Source: Bacteroidota bacterium (GTDB lineage: Bacteria; Bacteroidota; Ignavibacteria; Ignavibacteriales; Ignavibacteriaceae). Taken from it: DNA of 64,000 nucleotides. The stretch is from assembly GCA_021813585.1 (NCBI GenBank), contig JAKAJV010000102.1:80685-144684 (forward strand). Direction: 5' to 3'. The notes under the pieces were generated by a model. The model searched no databases, was not told where the DNA came from, and saw nothing but the letters and a program-made list of their open reading frames with translations. A program made the translations under genes and the position numbers. This document shows positions 1 to 7,717 of this stretch, one piece after another; positions within the stretch are counted from its first letter, which is position 1, and each line of letters begins with the position of its first letter.

Positions 1-1182
1 CATATTGAAGGCAGTATGAACGGACCTCTGGGAAAGTTTACAACTCAAGGTAAAATGAAGGGCGTCGGAGTTTTAAGATCTCACGGCGGAAGATACCAGG
101 CGGTGCAGGACGGCGAGGTGCATATAGATATAGCAGTAATAGCTGCGCCCACGGCAGATACGTTCGGGAATGCTAACGGAGTTAACGGAAAATCTGCTTC
201 GGGCTTAATCGGATTTGCGCTTGCAGATTCTGAGTATGCCGATAAAGTAATTGTTGTTACCGATAACTTGGTCCCTTTCCCCTGCGTGCCCTGGCAAATA
301 CAGGGCAACAATGTTGACTACATTGTGGAAATCGATTCTTTGGGCGATCCGGCTAAAATTGTTTCCGGTACTACCGAGGTAACAAAATCGCCGGACAGAC
401 TTTTAATTGCCGAGTACGTTGCCCGTTTTATAGACGAAGCCGGTATTATGAAAAACGGCTTTTCGTTCCAAGCTGGCTCCGGCGGAACTAATCTGGCTTT
501 CGTACTTTACCTTAAAGAAAGAATGAAAGCTAAAGGAGTAAAGGCAAGGTTCGTAAGAGGCGGCAGTACAAAATATCTTGTTCAGATGCTTGAAGAAGGA
601 CTGACCGATTATATTCTTGACGGCCAGACCTTTGACCTTGAAGGCGTAAGAAGCATGAGGGAAAATCCCAGCCATGTTAATACAAGCCCATTTACCAGCT
701 ACAACTTCCACGGCAAAGGAAACTTCGCTTCGATTGTTGATGTTGCAGTTTTAGGCGCAACTGAAGTGGATATTAATTTTAATGCAAACGTCGTCAGCCA
801 CTCAGACGGCTATCTATTGCACGGAATCGGCGGATGGCAGAACTGCCTTTATTCAAAGTGCACTATACTCGCCGTTCCTTCTTTTAGAGACAGAATACCT
901 GTAATAATTGATGAGGTTACAACTCTGTGCGGACCTGGCGAGCTGATCGATGTAATAATCACTGAAAGAGGAATAGCAATAAACCCAAAAAGGAAAGATT
1001 TATTGAGCGCAGTAAAGAATTCCGGCCTGCCGATAAAAACGATTAAGCAGCTTAGAGACGAAGTGTATGAAATTTGCGGCGGCGCCCCGGCTAAACCGAA
1101 AGTAAATAAGAATAAAGTTGTTGCAGTAATAAAATGGGTGGACGGAACTGTTATCGATTCGGTTTTCCAGATTAAGGAATAA
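1..1182 (+). CDS. citF: Citrate lyase alpha subunit (citrate CoA-transferase), 5'-truncated by the window edge
   Basis: The frame is open from base 1 (HIEGS precedes the first Met at 16), so the gene begins upstream of the window. CitF proteins are about 510 residues and 393 are present, so roughly the first fifth is missing. Recognisable CitF stretches include HGGRYQAVQDGEVHIDIAVIA, FGNANG near the start, the glycine-rich SFQAGSGG, the SDGYLLHGIGG region and the C-terminal VVAVIKWVDGTVIDSVFQIKE, which closely follows the end of known CitF proteins. CitF exchanges the acetyl-ACP thioester for citryl-ACP, which CitE then cleaves to oxaloacetate and acetyl-ACP. CitE and CitD are not in the window and may lie upstream. 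It ends 14 bp before a patatin gene on the same strand. Confidence 0.93.
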   Translation, partial: HIEGSMNGPLGKFTTQGKMKGVGVLRSHGGRYQAVQDGEVHIDIAVIAAPTADTFGNANGVNGKSASGLIGFALADSEYADKVIVVTDNLVPFPCVPWQIQGNNVDYIVEIDSLGDPAKIVSGTTEVTKSPDRLLIAEYVARFIDEAGIMKNGFSFQAGSGGTNLAFVLYLKERMKAKGVKARFVRGGSTKYLVQMLEEGLTDYILDGQTFDLEGVRSMRENPSHVNTSPFTSYNFHGKGNFASIVDVAVLGATEVDINFNANVVSHSDGYLLHGIGGWQNCLYSKCTILAVPSFRDRIPVIIDEVTTLCGPGELIDVIITERGIAINPKRKDLLSAVKNSGLPIKTIKQLRDEVYEICGGAPAKPKVNKNKVVAVIKWVDGTVIDSVFQIKE

Positions 1183-1196
1183 AAATTTAGGAATGC

Positions 1197-2054
1197 ATGG
1201 TTAAAATAGGAATTGCGTTCGGAAGCGGAGGGGCGCGAGGGATTGCCCACCTGCTGATGATTGAAGCGCTTGAGGAACTGGGCTTGAAACCTTATATGAT
1301 CTCGGGATCAAGCATCGGGGCTATAGTCGGTGCTTTTTATGCCGCCGGATTTTCTTCAAAGGAAATGAAGGAAATACTGTCCAGCATGCTTTATCCGAAC
1401 AACGGCAGGCTGTCGGATTTTTTCCGGCGGTCGGATATAGTTAAAGTGCTGACGATGTTCGATCTTCAGCTTTTAAAATCCGGATTTATTAAAGGCGATA
1501 AGCTTGAGTCTTATCTTCAATCATATTTAAAGATAAATACCTTTGAAGAGCTGAAGACGAGATTAAAAATAATTGCAACCGATTACTGGAAAAAAGAAGA
1601 GGTTGTACTGGACAAAGGCAAGCTTATTCCGGCAATAAGAGCCAGCTATTCTCTGCCCGGCTTATTTACGCCTGTAAAAATTCACAATAGATTTTTAATA
1701 GACGGCGGTGCTGTTAATCCCCTGCCCTTTGATGTACTTTTAAAAGACTGCAGCTTAACCATTGCTGTTGACGTAACGGCTTTTAAAACAAGCAGCGATA
1801 AAGACTACCCACCGACTTTTGAATCCGTATTTACAACTTACCAGATAATGCAGAATTCCATAAGCATGCAGAAGCTTAAATTTATACAACCGGATATTTA
1901 TATACGGCCGGAGATAAAGGATGTGCGGGTCTTTGATTTTACAAAACTAGATTCGATTATTAAACAGGCCAAACCGGCTAAGGAACAACTGAAGAGAAAA
2001 TTGGAGAAATTACTGGAACATAAGGCTCAATGCACCCTGCCTGGTAAATTTTAG
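1197..2054 (+). CDS. Patatin-like phospholipase
   Basis: A 285-residue protein with the full patatin catalytic pattern. The oxyanion-hole glycines are in GSGGARG (residues 9-15), the nucleophile elbow is G37-S-S39-I-G41, and the catalytic aspartate is in D169-G-G. These proteins are serine/aspartate-dyad lipid acyl hydrolases. There is no signal peptide, so it is probably cytoplasmic and may work on inner-membrane lipids. The start at 1197 is supported by AGGA five bases upstream, and the gene follows citF after only 14 bp, so co-transcription is likely. No functional link to citrate lyase is obvious. The substrate is not predictable from sequence alone. Confidence 0.9.
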   Translation: MVKIGIAFGSGGARGIAHLLMIEALEELGLKPYMISGSSIGAIVGAFYAAGFSSKEMKEILSSMLYPNNGRLSDFFRRSDIVKVLTMFDLQLLKSGFIKGDKLESYLQSYLKINTFEELKTRLKIIATDYWKKEEVVLDKGKLIPAIRASYSLPGLFTPVKIHNRFLIDGGAVNPLPFDVLLKDCSLTIAVDVTAFKTSSDKDYPPTFESVFTTYQIMQNSISMQKLKFIQPDIYIRPEIKDVRVFDFTKLDSIIKQAKPAKEQLKRKLEKLLEHKAQCTLPGKF

Positions 2055-2103
2055 CCAACACATTTAATCCTACAAAAAAAATTCAAGGCTCAGGTTAAAG
2101 GAA

Positions 2104-2125
2104 GCCGGATAAGATTATATCCGGC
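2104..2125 (-). terminator. Possible rho-independent terminator between convergent genes
   Basis: An inverted repeat GCCGGAT / ATCCGGC with an 8-base loop sits between the convergent gene ends at 2054 and 2141. Read on the minus strand it is followed by TTCCTTT, a weak T-rich tail; read on the plus strand no T tract follows. It most likely serves the minus-strand gene. Confidence 0.45.
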
Positions 2126-2140
2126 ATCTGGAATTATTGT

Positions 2141-3394
2141 CTAATTATCACGTGAATAATTTTCGAGCTCTAATTTTTTCTTTTTATCTGAATTGGTTTT
2201 AAGAAGAATAACAATTAATAGAATTATAATAACGGGGATAATTACAAACAGCCAGTTAAATTGTCCCGGCAGAACAGCCTTTTTCCACTCAGTAAGCTTG
2301 GAATTGATTTTGTCCTTATCGGAAACTGAAAGCATATTATTGTCTGTTAAATATGGAATCCACTCCGGCTCAACCTTGGGCAGCCAAATACTGTCGATAA
2401 ATGTATGGTAATCCGAGACAGCGTTCTGAGCATTCAAGTCGGCGTTTTTTATTTCATCATTCACGTACGATGAAATTGAATTGGAGAACTCGCCGCCGCT
2501 GCTGAACTTTTCGAGCATTATTCCCCTGTCGCTGAACGTCTGCCGTATCGAGTTCCATGCTTCCCTGCTTAGAGCGGTGTTCCACAAATCGAAGTCCGAA
2601 TTTATTTCGTTTATATCTTTTTCGCTTTGCTTCTTGGAAGAATAAATCTTTATAATCTCGGGCCCTACATTCTTCCAGATTTTTTCGAACTGAGCTTTCT
2701 GGTTTTTAATCGAGTTTAGATCTTCGGGAGTAAGAGCGGTAACATCAAGGAACTGTATGTTGTCGCTGATTGCTTTTTTAATGTTGGTAATTATATCCAT
2801 ACTGCGCGCTTTAGAATAGATTTTCTGCTTTTCACTAGACGAAAGACTGCCGCTCTGCGAATATGAAGACGGAAGCAGGCTGTCCAGCATGGTCATTACA
2901 AGCAGGTCGCGCTGGCTAAGTGAAAATCTCAATTCACGCAGATTCCTTTGAAGGACTAAAATTGTGTGGCGGTCTTTGTCGCCTTGAATAACCAGCTCCT
3001 GCACACGGTTTAACAACATTGCATTCCGTGCATTTAAGGAGTCTAGTTGAACCTGCATTTGCGATACTTTAGTCTGAAGCGTGGTGATTTGTGTAAAGTC
3101 TCCTTTTCTCAAGTTAAGGGCGTCGTTCAATTTCCCGATTGAAGAATTAAAGTCGTCCGGGTAAAGGCTCTTATCCAAAAGTTTCTTGTTAGGTTCGAAG
3201 TCGCTCTTAAGCTGATCTATTTGCGGCCGGATCGAGTTCAACTCGTCCAGCGAAGATGCGTTTGCTATAGATGTTTTGATTGTTGAGCATTGTGCTTTGA
3301 ATTTTTGCACAATCTGGTAATCCTGCTGGGCATAACTGAATATGCTGAAAATAAAAATTAGGATTATAACGGAGAAAATATTTTGTCGTTTCAT
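2141..3394 (-). CDS. Secreted coiled-coil protein with a C-terminal membrane anchor, function unknown
   Basis: A 417-residue protein that I do not recognise as a known family. It has an N-terminal signal sequence (hydrophobic IFSVIILIFIFSIFSYAQ), a long helical middle rich in Lys, Gln, Asp and Ser with coiled-coil character around residues 85-155, and one strong C-terminal membrane segment (LFVIIPVIIILLIVILL) followed by a short basic tail. The expected topology is a periplasmic rod anchored in the inner membrane with its C-terminus inside. Its start overlaps the stop of the upstream lipoprotein gene by four bases (ATGA), so the two are translationally coupled and probably act together. A bare envelope scaffold role is only inference. 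Confidence 0.75.
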   Translation of the reverse strand: MKRQNIFSVIILIFIFSIFSYAQQDYQIVQKFKAQCSTIKTSIANASSLDELNSIRPQIDQLKSDFEPNKKLLDKSLYPDDFNSSIGKLNDALNLRKGDFTQITTLQTKVSQMQVQLDSLNARNAMLLNRVQELVIQGDKDRHTILVLQRNLRELRFSLSQRDLLVMTMLDSLLPSSYSQSGSLSSSEKQKIYSKARSMDIITNIKKAISDNIQFLDVTALTPEDLNSIKNQKAQFEKIWKNVGPEIIKIYSSKKQSEKDINEINSDFDLWNTALSREAWNSIRQTFSDRGIMLEKFSSGGEFSNSISSYVNDEIKNADLNAQNAVSDYHTFIDSIWLPKVEPEWIPYLTDNNMLSVSDKDKINSKLTEWKKAVLPGQFNWLFVIIPVIIILLIVILLKTNSDKKKKLELENYSRDN

Positions 3395-3861
3395 TTCTTA
3401 TCCTCCAGATTGGTTATGCCTTTTTCGCTTAGATATAGTTTCGTATTGTTGTCTTTGCCGAACGTAAGCTCAATAAGCGGCGGCCTTTGGTTAAACGCCG
3501 GATTAGTTACTCCTGTTGAGTCGGAGATTTTAATTTTCTTTTCTAGCTGCAATTCGCCTCCGTTGTTCTTAAAGACGTAGACATTTTTAAAATTGTCGGC
3601 AGCCATAAAGTAGTAGCCCTTAACATCCCTTATAACTCTTAGCTGCTGGTTTTGGTAGCCAAGGGAATCCCCGGTTTCTTTAAAGAACAGATCCTTGGTA
3701 TTGAAAGAAGTAGAGTATCTCTGTATCTGCACATTACCGTTATTATCAATATTTAACACCGCTTCTACCGGCCATGAAAAATCGGCCGGCTTTAATACTA
3801 AAGTAGAGCACGCGGAAAATAAAGCAAGAAGCGATATTGCAAGAAACTTAAATACTTTCAT
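3391..3861 (-). CDS. Small lipoprotein, function unknown
   Basis: A 156-residue lipoprotein. The open frame extends upstream to 3912, but the Met at 3861 is preferred because GGAGG lies four bases upstream of it and because it begins a clean lipoprotein signal: MKVFKFLAISLLALFSAC, with a lipobox ending in Cys. The mature part is mostly predicted beta strand (for example VEAVLNIDNNGNVQIQRY and GGELQLEKKIKI). It overlaps the downstream anchored coiled-coil gene by four bases. No family is recognised. The pair may form an envelope complex, but nothing in the sequence says what it does. Confidence 0.75.
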   Translation of the reverse strand: MKVFKFLAISLLALFSACSTLVLKPADFSWPVEAVLNIDNNGNVQIQRYSTSFNTKDLFFKETGDSLGYQNQQLRVIRDVKGYYFMAADNFKNVYVFKNNGGELQLEKKIKISDSTGVTNPAFNQRPPLIELTFGKDNNTKLYLSEKGITNLEDKK

Positions 3862-4511
3862 ATAACCTCCGTTCAAAGATTTATTGATCATTAAAACATT
3901 CCGGCCCCGCATAGCAGAACCGGAATTAAGCTAACACATTAGTCCCATAAATAATATTATCTGGCGCACAGGCCCTTGTTCTTCAATTATCATGCTAATA
4001 AAGGATTTATAATAATTAAGCTTACTCTGAATGCGTCAAAAAATCTTAAATGCGCTTAATTAGGCTTCAATTGTAATTATCCGGAAAGTAATTGGAGGTA
4101 ATAATTTTTATATGCTTTTCAACATTCTAACTCGAACCTTCCCCTTTAACGAAAAATATTCGCATATGAATCATAATTTTTTCTCACGTCAGGTTATGGC
4201 AGGCAACTATTTTACTTTAATTTTTAAAATGATGTTGAGTTTATCCGGCAAACTTTGAGGCTGACCAGGAAGTAATTTTCAATGAATAAATAATAACTTT
4301 TATGAATATTGGAATATCTAAACCTCACTCTAATCTCTTTCCTGCCAAGAGAGAGACTTATTGTCAACAAAACGATTTATGATAATATTCTGTCAGAATT
4401 ATTAACATTAAGTCACTAGCTTTTATAAGCCTTTCTCCTTTTAGGAGAAGGGTTGGGATGAGGTTAAGGATAATCTCCAATTTTAATGTTTGAATATTTG
4501 TTCATTCAGTT
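3862..4511. other. Gene-poor stretch, about 650 bp
   Basis: No credible gene was found. It holds an inverted repeat ATTCCGG (3898-3904) / CCGGAAT (3920-3926) just upstream of the lipoprotein gene, which could be a regulatory hairpin or the remnant of a terminator. It also holds two degenerate copies of one short element in opposite orientation (4319-4353 and 4427-4466). The rest is AT-rich with stops in all frames. Confidence 0.6.
4319..4466. repeat. Two degenerate inverted copies of a short hairpin-forming element
   Basis: The segment beginning AACCTCACTCTAATCTC at about 4321 matches, with many substitutions, the reverse complement of the segment at 4427-4466, which on the minus strand reads AACCTCATCCCAACCCTTC. 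The second copy contains its own hairpin, TTCTCC TTTTA GGAGAA. The two copies point towards each other around about 75 bp of spacer. Read on the minus strand, the second copy lies about 45 bp past the end of the AhpD-like gene and could weakly terminate it, though no T tract follows. Confidence 0.5.
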
Positions 4512-4982
4512 TTACTTTTTAGTCAACTTCAAAGCCCGGTTAGAGACGTAGCTCCCGGCTTCCGTTCTGAAGCCGACAGCTAATCTGTTCCAGGTATTAA
4601 TTGTAACAATCGCAATTGTCAATTCAACTATTTCTTCACCGGAAAAATTATTTTCAAGCTCGGAATACACGCTGTCGGGCGCGCCGGACTGCGGCAGGAG
4701 TGTCAAAGCTTCGCACCACGCTAAAGCCGCACGCTCTTTACTTGAATAGTAAGATGCTTCCCTCCATGCCGGTAATAAATAAATCCGCTGTTCGCTTTCG
4801 CCGATTGCACGCGCATCCTTGGTATGCATATCCAGACAGTATGCACAGCCGTTTAACTGGGATGCTCTTATCTTAACCAGTTCCAGCAGTTTATGATCAA
4901 GGCTGCTTTTGTCTACTACGTCCTGCAGCCCGCGTACTGCTTTGTATGCTTCTTCATTTATCTTTGCCCACCTTAAGCGCAT
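4512..4982 (-). CDS. AhpD-like carboxymuconolactone decarboxylase family protein
   Basis: A 156-residue protein of the AhpD/carboxymuconolactone decarboxylase fold. The redox motif is C46-A-Y-C49-L-D-M-H53, the C-x-x-C-x-x-x-H pattern of alkylhydroperoxidase D proteins, preceded by the usual ELVKIRASQLNGC helix. The two cysteines are expected to form a peroxidase or disulfide-exchange centre; the actual substrate is unknown. No signal peptide is seen, so it is cytoplasmic. The start is supported by AAAGGA seven bases upstream. It stands alone, separated by gaps from both neighbours. Family assignment is firm; physiological role is inference. Confidence 0.9.
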   Translation of the reverse strand: MRLRWAKINEEAYKAVRGLQDVVDKSSLDHKLLELVKIRASQLNGCAYCLDMHTKDARAIGESEQRIYLLPAWREASYYSSKERAALAWCEALTLLPQSGAPDSVYSELENNFSGEEIVELTIAIVTINTWNRLAVGFRTEAGSYVSNRALKLTKK

Positions 4983-5112
4983 AATATTTCCTTTCCAATT
5001 TCATATGCAGGAATAAGCCTTTGGTCCATTGTTCTTCCTTAATAAATTTGCACAAGCCAAAAGATATAGTATAAATTAATTTTTCAGTTCGAGAAATGGT
5101 GTAATCCCGGTC

Positions 5113-7683
5113 TCACAAAAAATTCAGAACCACATTCATGTCGCTGCTTTTATGATTGAGCTGCAAAATAATTTTATAGATACCGTTTTCATTTTCCGCC
5201 GTCCAACCCTTGGTCAATTCGGTTTTATCGACATATATCGATTTAGGTTTTACTGACGAAATGATAACCGTTTTATTCCGGTGCCCGCGGAAAGCTATTA
5301 GTGAAAACGACAATTTATTTTTAGCGTAAGAGCTTGAAGTTAATATTGAATTTGTATTTTCAATATAAGGGCTTTCCGGTTTCCCCAGTTCAAAATGAAT
5401 TTTCTTTATACCATCAATATTCTGCGGCAGTACCGCGGAAGGATATCCTTTTCCGTTATATAAAATCTTTTTCAGGTATCTGCCCTTGCCGGAGATATCT
5501 ACTTCTATTACTCTTCCGCCGGCAGTAATTGTAAAGGAAGATGACTTTTCATTATCCGGCAGGAAAGGATTGAACACGATATTCCAGTTATTTTCTCCAA
5601 TGCCATATAGATGATAAATGCTGTAAATATACCATGCAGCGGCCCACATAAATTCAGGCTTGTCCACTTTACCGTAAACAGATGCGTCATGGTAATTCCC
5701 GTTGCGCACTTCGTACATTGCCGGCTGACCGTTAGGGCCGCTCATCAAGCCTTCGAGAGTCATTACATTCTTAATGAACTCAAACGCTTTCTCCTTCTTA
5801 CCGTCGGCCATGAGTGCAAGCGAATACCATGCATTGGCATGAGGCCAGATACCGCCGTTAAGATAAAGAAATTGATCCCCTTCCTCGTTACCTGCAAACT
5901 TCCACAGCCTACTAAGCTGCTGAAAGTCCATTGGGTAGACATCATATATTCCTACTTTCGGATCCAATAATTTTTCCTGCACTGTTTTCACTAGCTCGTT
6001 TCTCATCTCTTTATCCAGTAAATTATAATGAACTGCCAGTAGTGAGCCCATATAGTAATGAGGATCCATTGTGCCGTCGTTTAAATAGTTCATCAAGTAC
6101 TTATCATGTTTATTCCAAAGTTTGGAAACCAGGCCTTCCTGCAGCTGATATGAAGTGTTTTCATATCCCGTTAAGTCCTTAGGATTTTTATCCAGGACAG
6201 TAGAGATATAGACAAAATCCCTTAGAGCTTTAATTTCCAGAATAGTCATATAAGCTCTAGGTCCAAAGTTATGCCCTATGTCCCACCAATCCGGGCGGTA
6301 AGCCCAGATTAAGTCGTCTTTCTTATTTAACAGGGTTTGCTCGATGCACTTTTGCACGTAGGGATATAATTTACCCGCAAGCTTAACATCTCCCGAGTGC
6401 CTTAAGTATGCCGCCGAAGCGATAACAAACCAGAAGTTGTTCCAGTTGTCGGCGTCTGCGTACTCGGTAACATATGTGCTGTCCTTCCAGTAATATGCGT
6501 GAGGAATTATTTTATTTTTATCCGCAAGCTCAATCGTATATTCAAGGTCCGTCTTCACGCGGTTCAAATCAAAATTAACAGCAGCCAAGTCGGTCAGCAG
6601 AACATCGTGTGTAAAATAAAAATTATATTCGGCGGGACAAGGCATCGGGCGTATCTGCCCATGTATGTAGTGCCGGTCTACCGCCAGCACTGCCTTTGCC
6701 CAATCATAAGTATGGTTTATTGAATGATCGTTCGTTTCAAATCTTCCCTGCTTTATTTTTTTGAATACGTAGTCTTTATATTTCTTTATTTGAGCTTTAT
6801 AATTTTTCAGGAGATAATTAACAATCTCCCTGCCTTCGTTTTGCTTGCTCGACCCGATTATTTGTACTATTACCATTTTGCCCTTAGGCGGAAGTTTTTT
6901 CTTATAAATAAATTCTGCGGCAGGTATGCCTGGCTTTTGCATCGTTAATATTTTTTCCCCTAAGCCGTTTACGCTTACCGAATCAAGATTAATATTTTCG
7001 TAGCCTTTGTCTTCCAGATTGCCGACGGTGTTAAAGCTGGCCGGTGCCAGGCCGGCATTTGCAACAAATACCTGTGCAAACTGAGTGCCGATATCGTTAA
7101 AATTTGCATATATGGTTGAGCCTGTTTTATCGTAAGCCGTCCATGCTTTATCGATAAGCGCATAAGTATGGCAGGTTTTTAACGAAGTCTCCAGGTGAGT
7201 ATACAGCTCGAATTCTTTTGTTGAACTGCCCTCGTTGGTAATTTCCATTGTAAGAATCATCGCCGGCTTGTCCTTACAAAACTGGTAAGAAACTGTAATC
7301 GATTTATCACCATCTCTTTTCATAAACTTTATGCTGTACGGCGTCCAAGTAAAGCTGAAAGGCTTTAGCCCCAGCCATTGGAAAGGTTTGCTGCCGTCTT
7401 TAATTGCCGCTGCCATAATATACGTTGTATCCCTTTTGAAATAATCGGTACTTAAGTCGATACTGTTCGCAACGGGGTAATAAAAGCTAATCCTCTGCGG
7501 AAGTAAGGAGCTGTGGTGCATCTCTACTCCTACGTACGGGCTGCCGGCCGATACTTCAGCCTCCTTATCAAAGTGAACAGCTAAGGAATTATTCTGCAAA
7601 TTATTTTTGCTCTGAGCAAAGGAGCTGAAATTTGCGGCGATGCATAGAATTATAAAGACAATGATTGAATTTTTTGTTTTCAT
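5113..7683 (-). CDS. Secreted alpha/alpha-barrel glycosidase, glycogen-debranching/GH94-like architecture
   Basis: An 856-residue protein with a signal peptide ending at ANFSSFAQ. The layout is a large N-terminal beta-sandwich (about 30-300), a six-hairpin alpha/alpha barrel (about 310-700) and a C-terminal beta domain. Barrel signatures include DWAKAVLAVDRHYIHG, PAEYNFYFTHDVLLTD, RPDWWDIGHN and GGIWPHANAWYSLAL. These resemble amylo-alpha-1,6-glucosidase-type and GH94-type proteins, but I cannot name the family with confidence. Secretion argues against a phosphorylase role. The aspartate in FTHD and the acidic PDWWD are candidate catalytic or substrate-binding residues. GGAG lies six bases before the ATG. 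It is the last gene of the mannoside-type locus and probably trims oligosaccharides in the periplasm. Confidence 0.72.
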   Translation of the reverse strand: MKTKNSIIVFIILCIAANFSSFAQSKNNLQNNSLAVHFDKEAEVSAGSPYVGVEMHHSSLLPQRISFYYPVANSIDLSTDYFKRDTTYIMAAAIKDGSKPFQWLGLKPFSFTWTPYSIKFMKRDGDKSITVSYQFCKDKPAMILTMEITNEGSSTKEFELYTHLETSLKTCHTYALIDKAWTAYDKTGSTIYANFNDIGTQFAQVFVANAGLAPASFNTVGNLEDKGYENINLDSVSVNGLGEKILTMQKPGIPAAEFIYKKKLPPKGKMVIVQIIGSSKQNEGREIVNYLLKNYKAQIKKYKDYVFKKIKQGRFETNDHSINHTYDWAKAVLAVDRHYIHGQIRPMPCPAEYNFYFTHDVLLTDLAAVNFDLNRVKTDLEYTIELADKNKIIPHAYYWKDSTYVTEYADADNWNNFWFVIASAAYLRHSGDVKLAGKLYPYVQKCIEQTLLNKKDDLIWAYRPDWWDIGHNFGPRAYMTILEIKALRDFVYISTVLDKNPKDLTGYENTSYQLQEGLVSKLWNKHDKYLMNYLNDGTMDPHYYMGSLLAVHYNLLDKEMRNELVKTVQEKLLDPKVGIYDVYPMDFQQLSRLWKFAGNEEGDQFLYLNGGIWPHANAWYSLALMADGKKEKAFEFIKNVMTLEGLMSGPNGQPAMYEVRNGNYHDASVYGKVDKPEFMWAAAWYIYSIYHLYGIGENNWNIVFNPFLPDNEKSSSFTITAGGRVIEVDISGKGRYLKKILYNGKGYPSAVLPQNIDGIKKIHFELGKPESPYIENTNSILTSSSYAKNKLSFSLIAFRGHRNKTVIISSVKPKSIYVDKTELTKGWTAENENGIYKIILQLNHKSSDMNVVLNFL

Positions 7684-7717
7684 CGGGCTCTCCGGATAAA
7701 GATATTTGGTTACTAGG

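Noticed and set aside
5113..7683. GH94 phosphorylase assignment for the 856-residue enzyme
   Set aside because: The barrel pattern is similar, but a signal peptide makes a phosphate-dependent cytoplasmic role unlikely and the key motifs are not exact.
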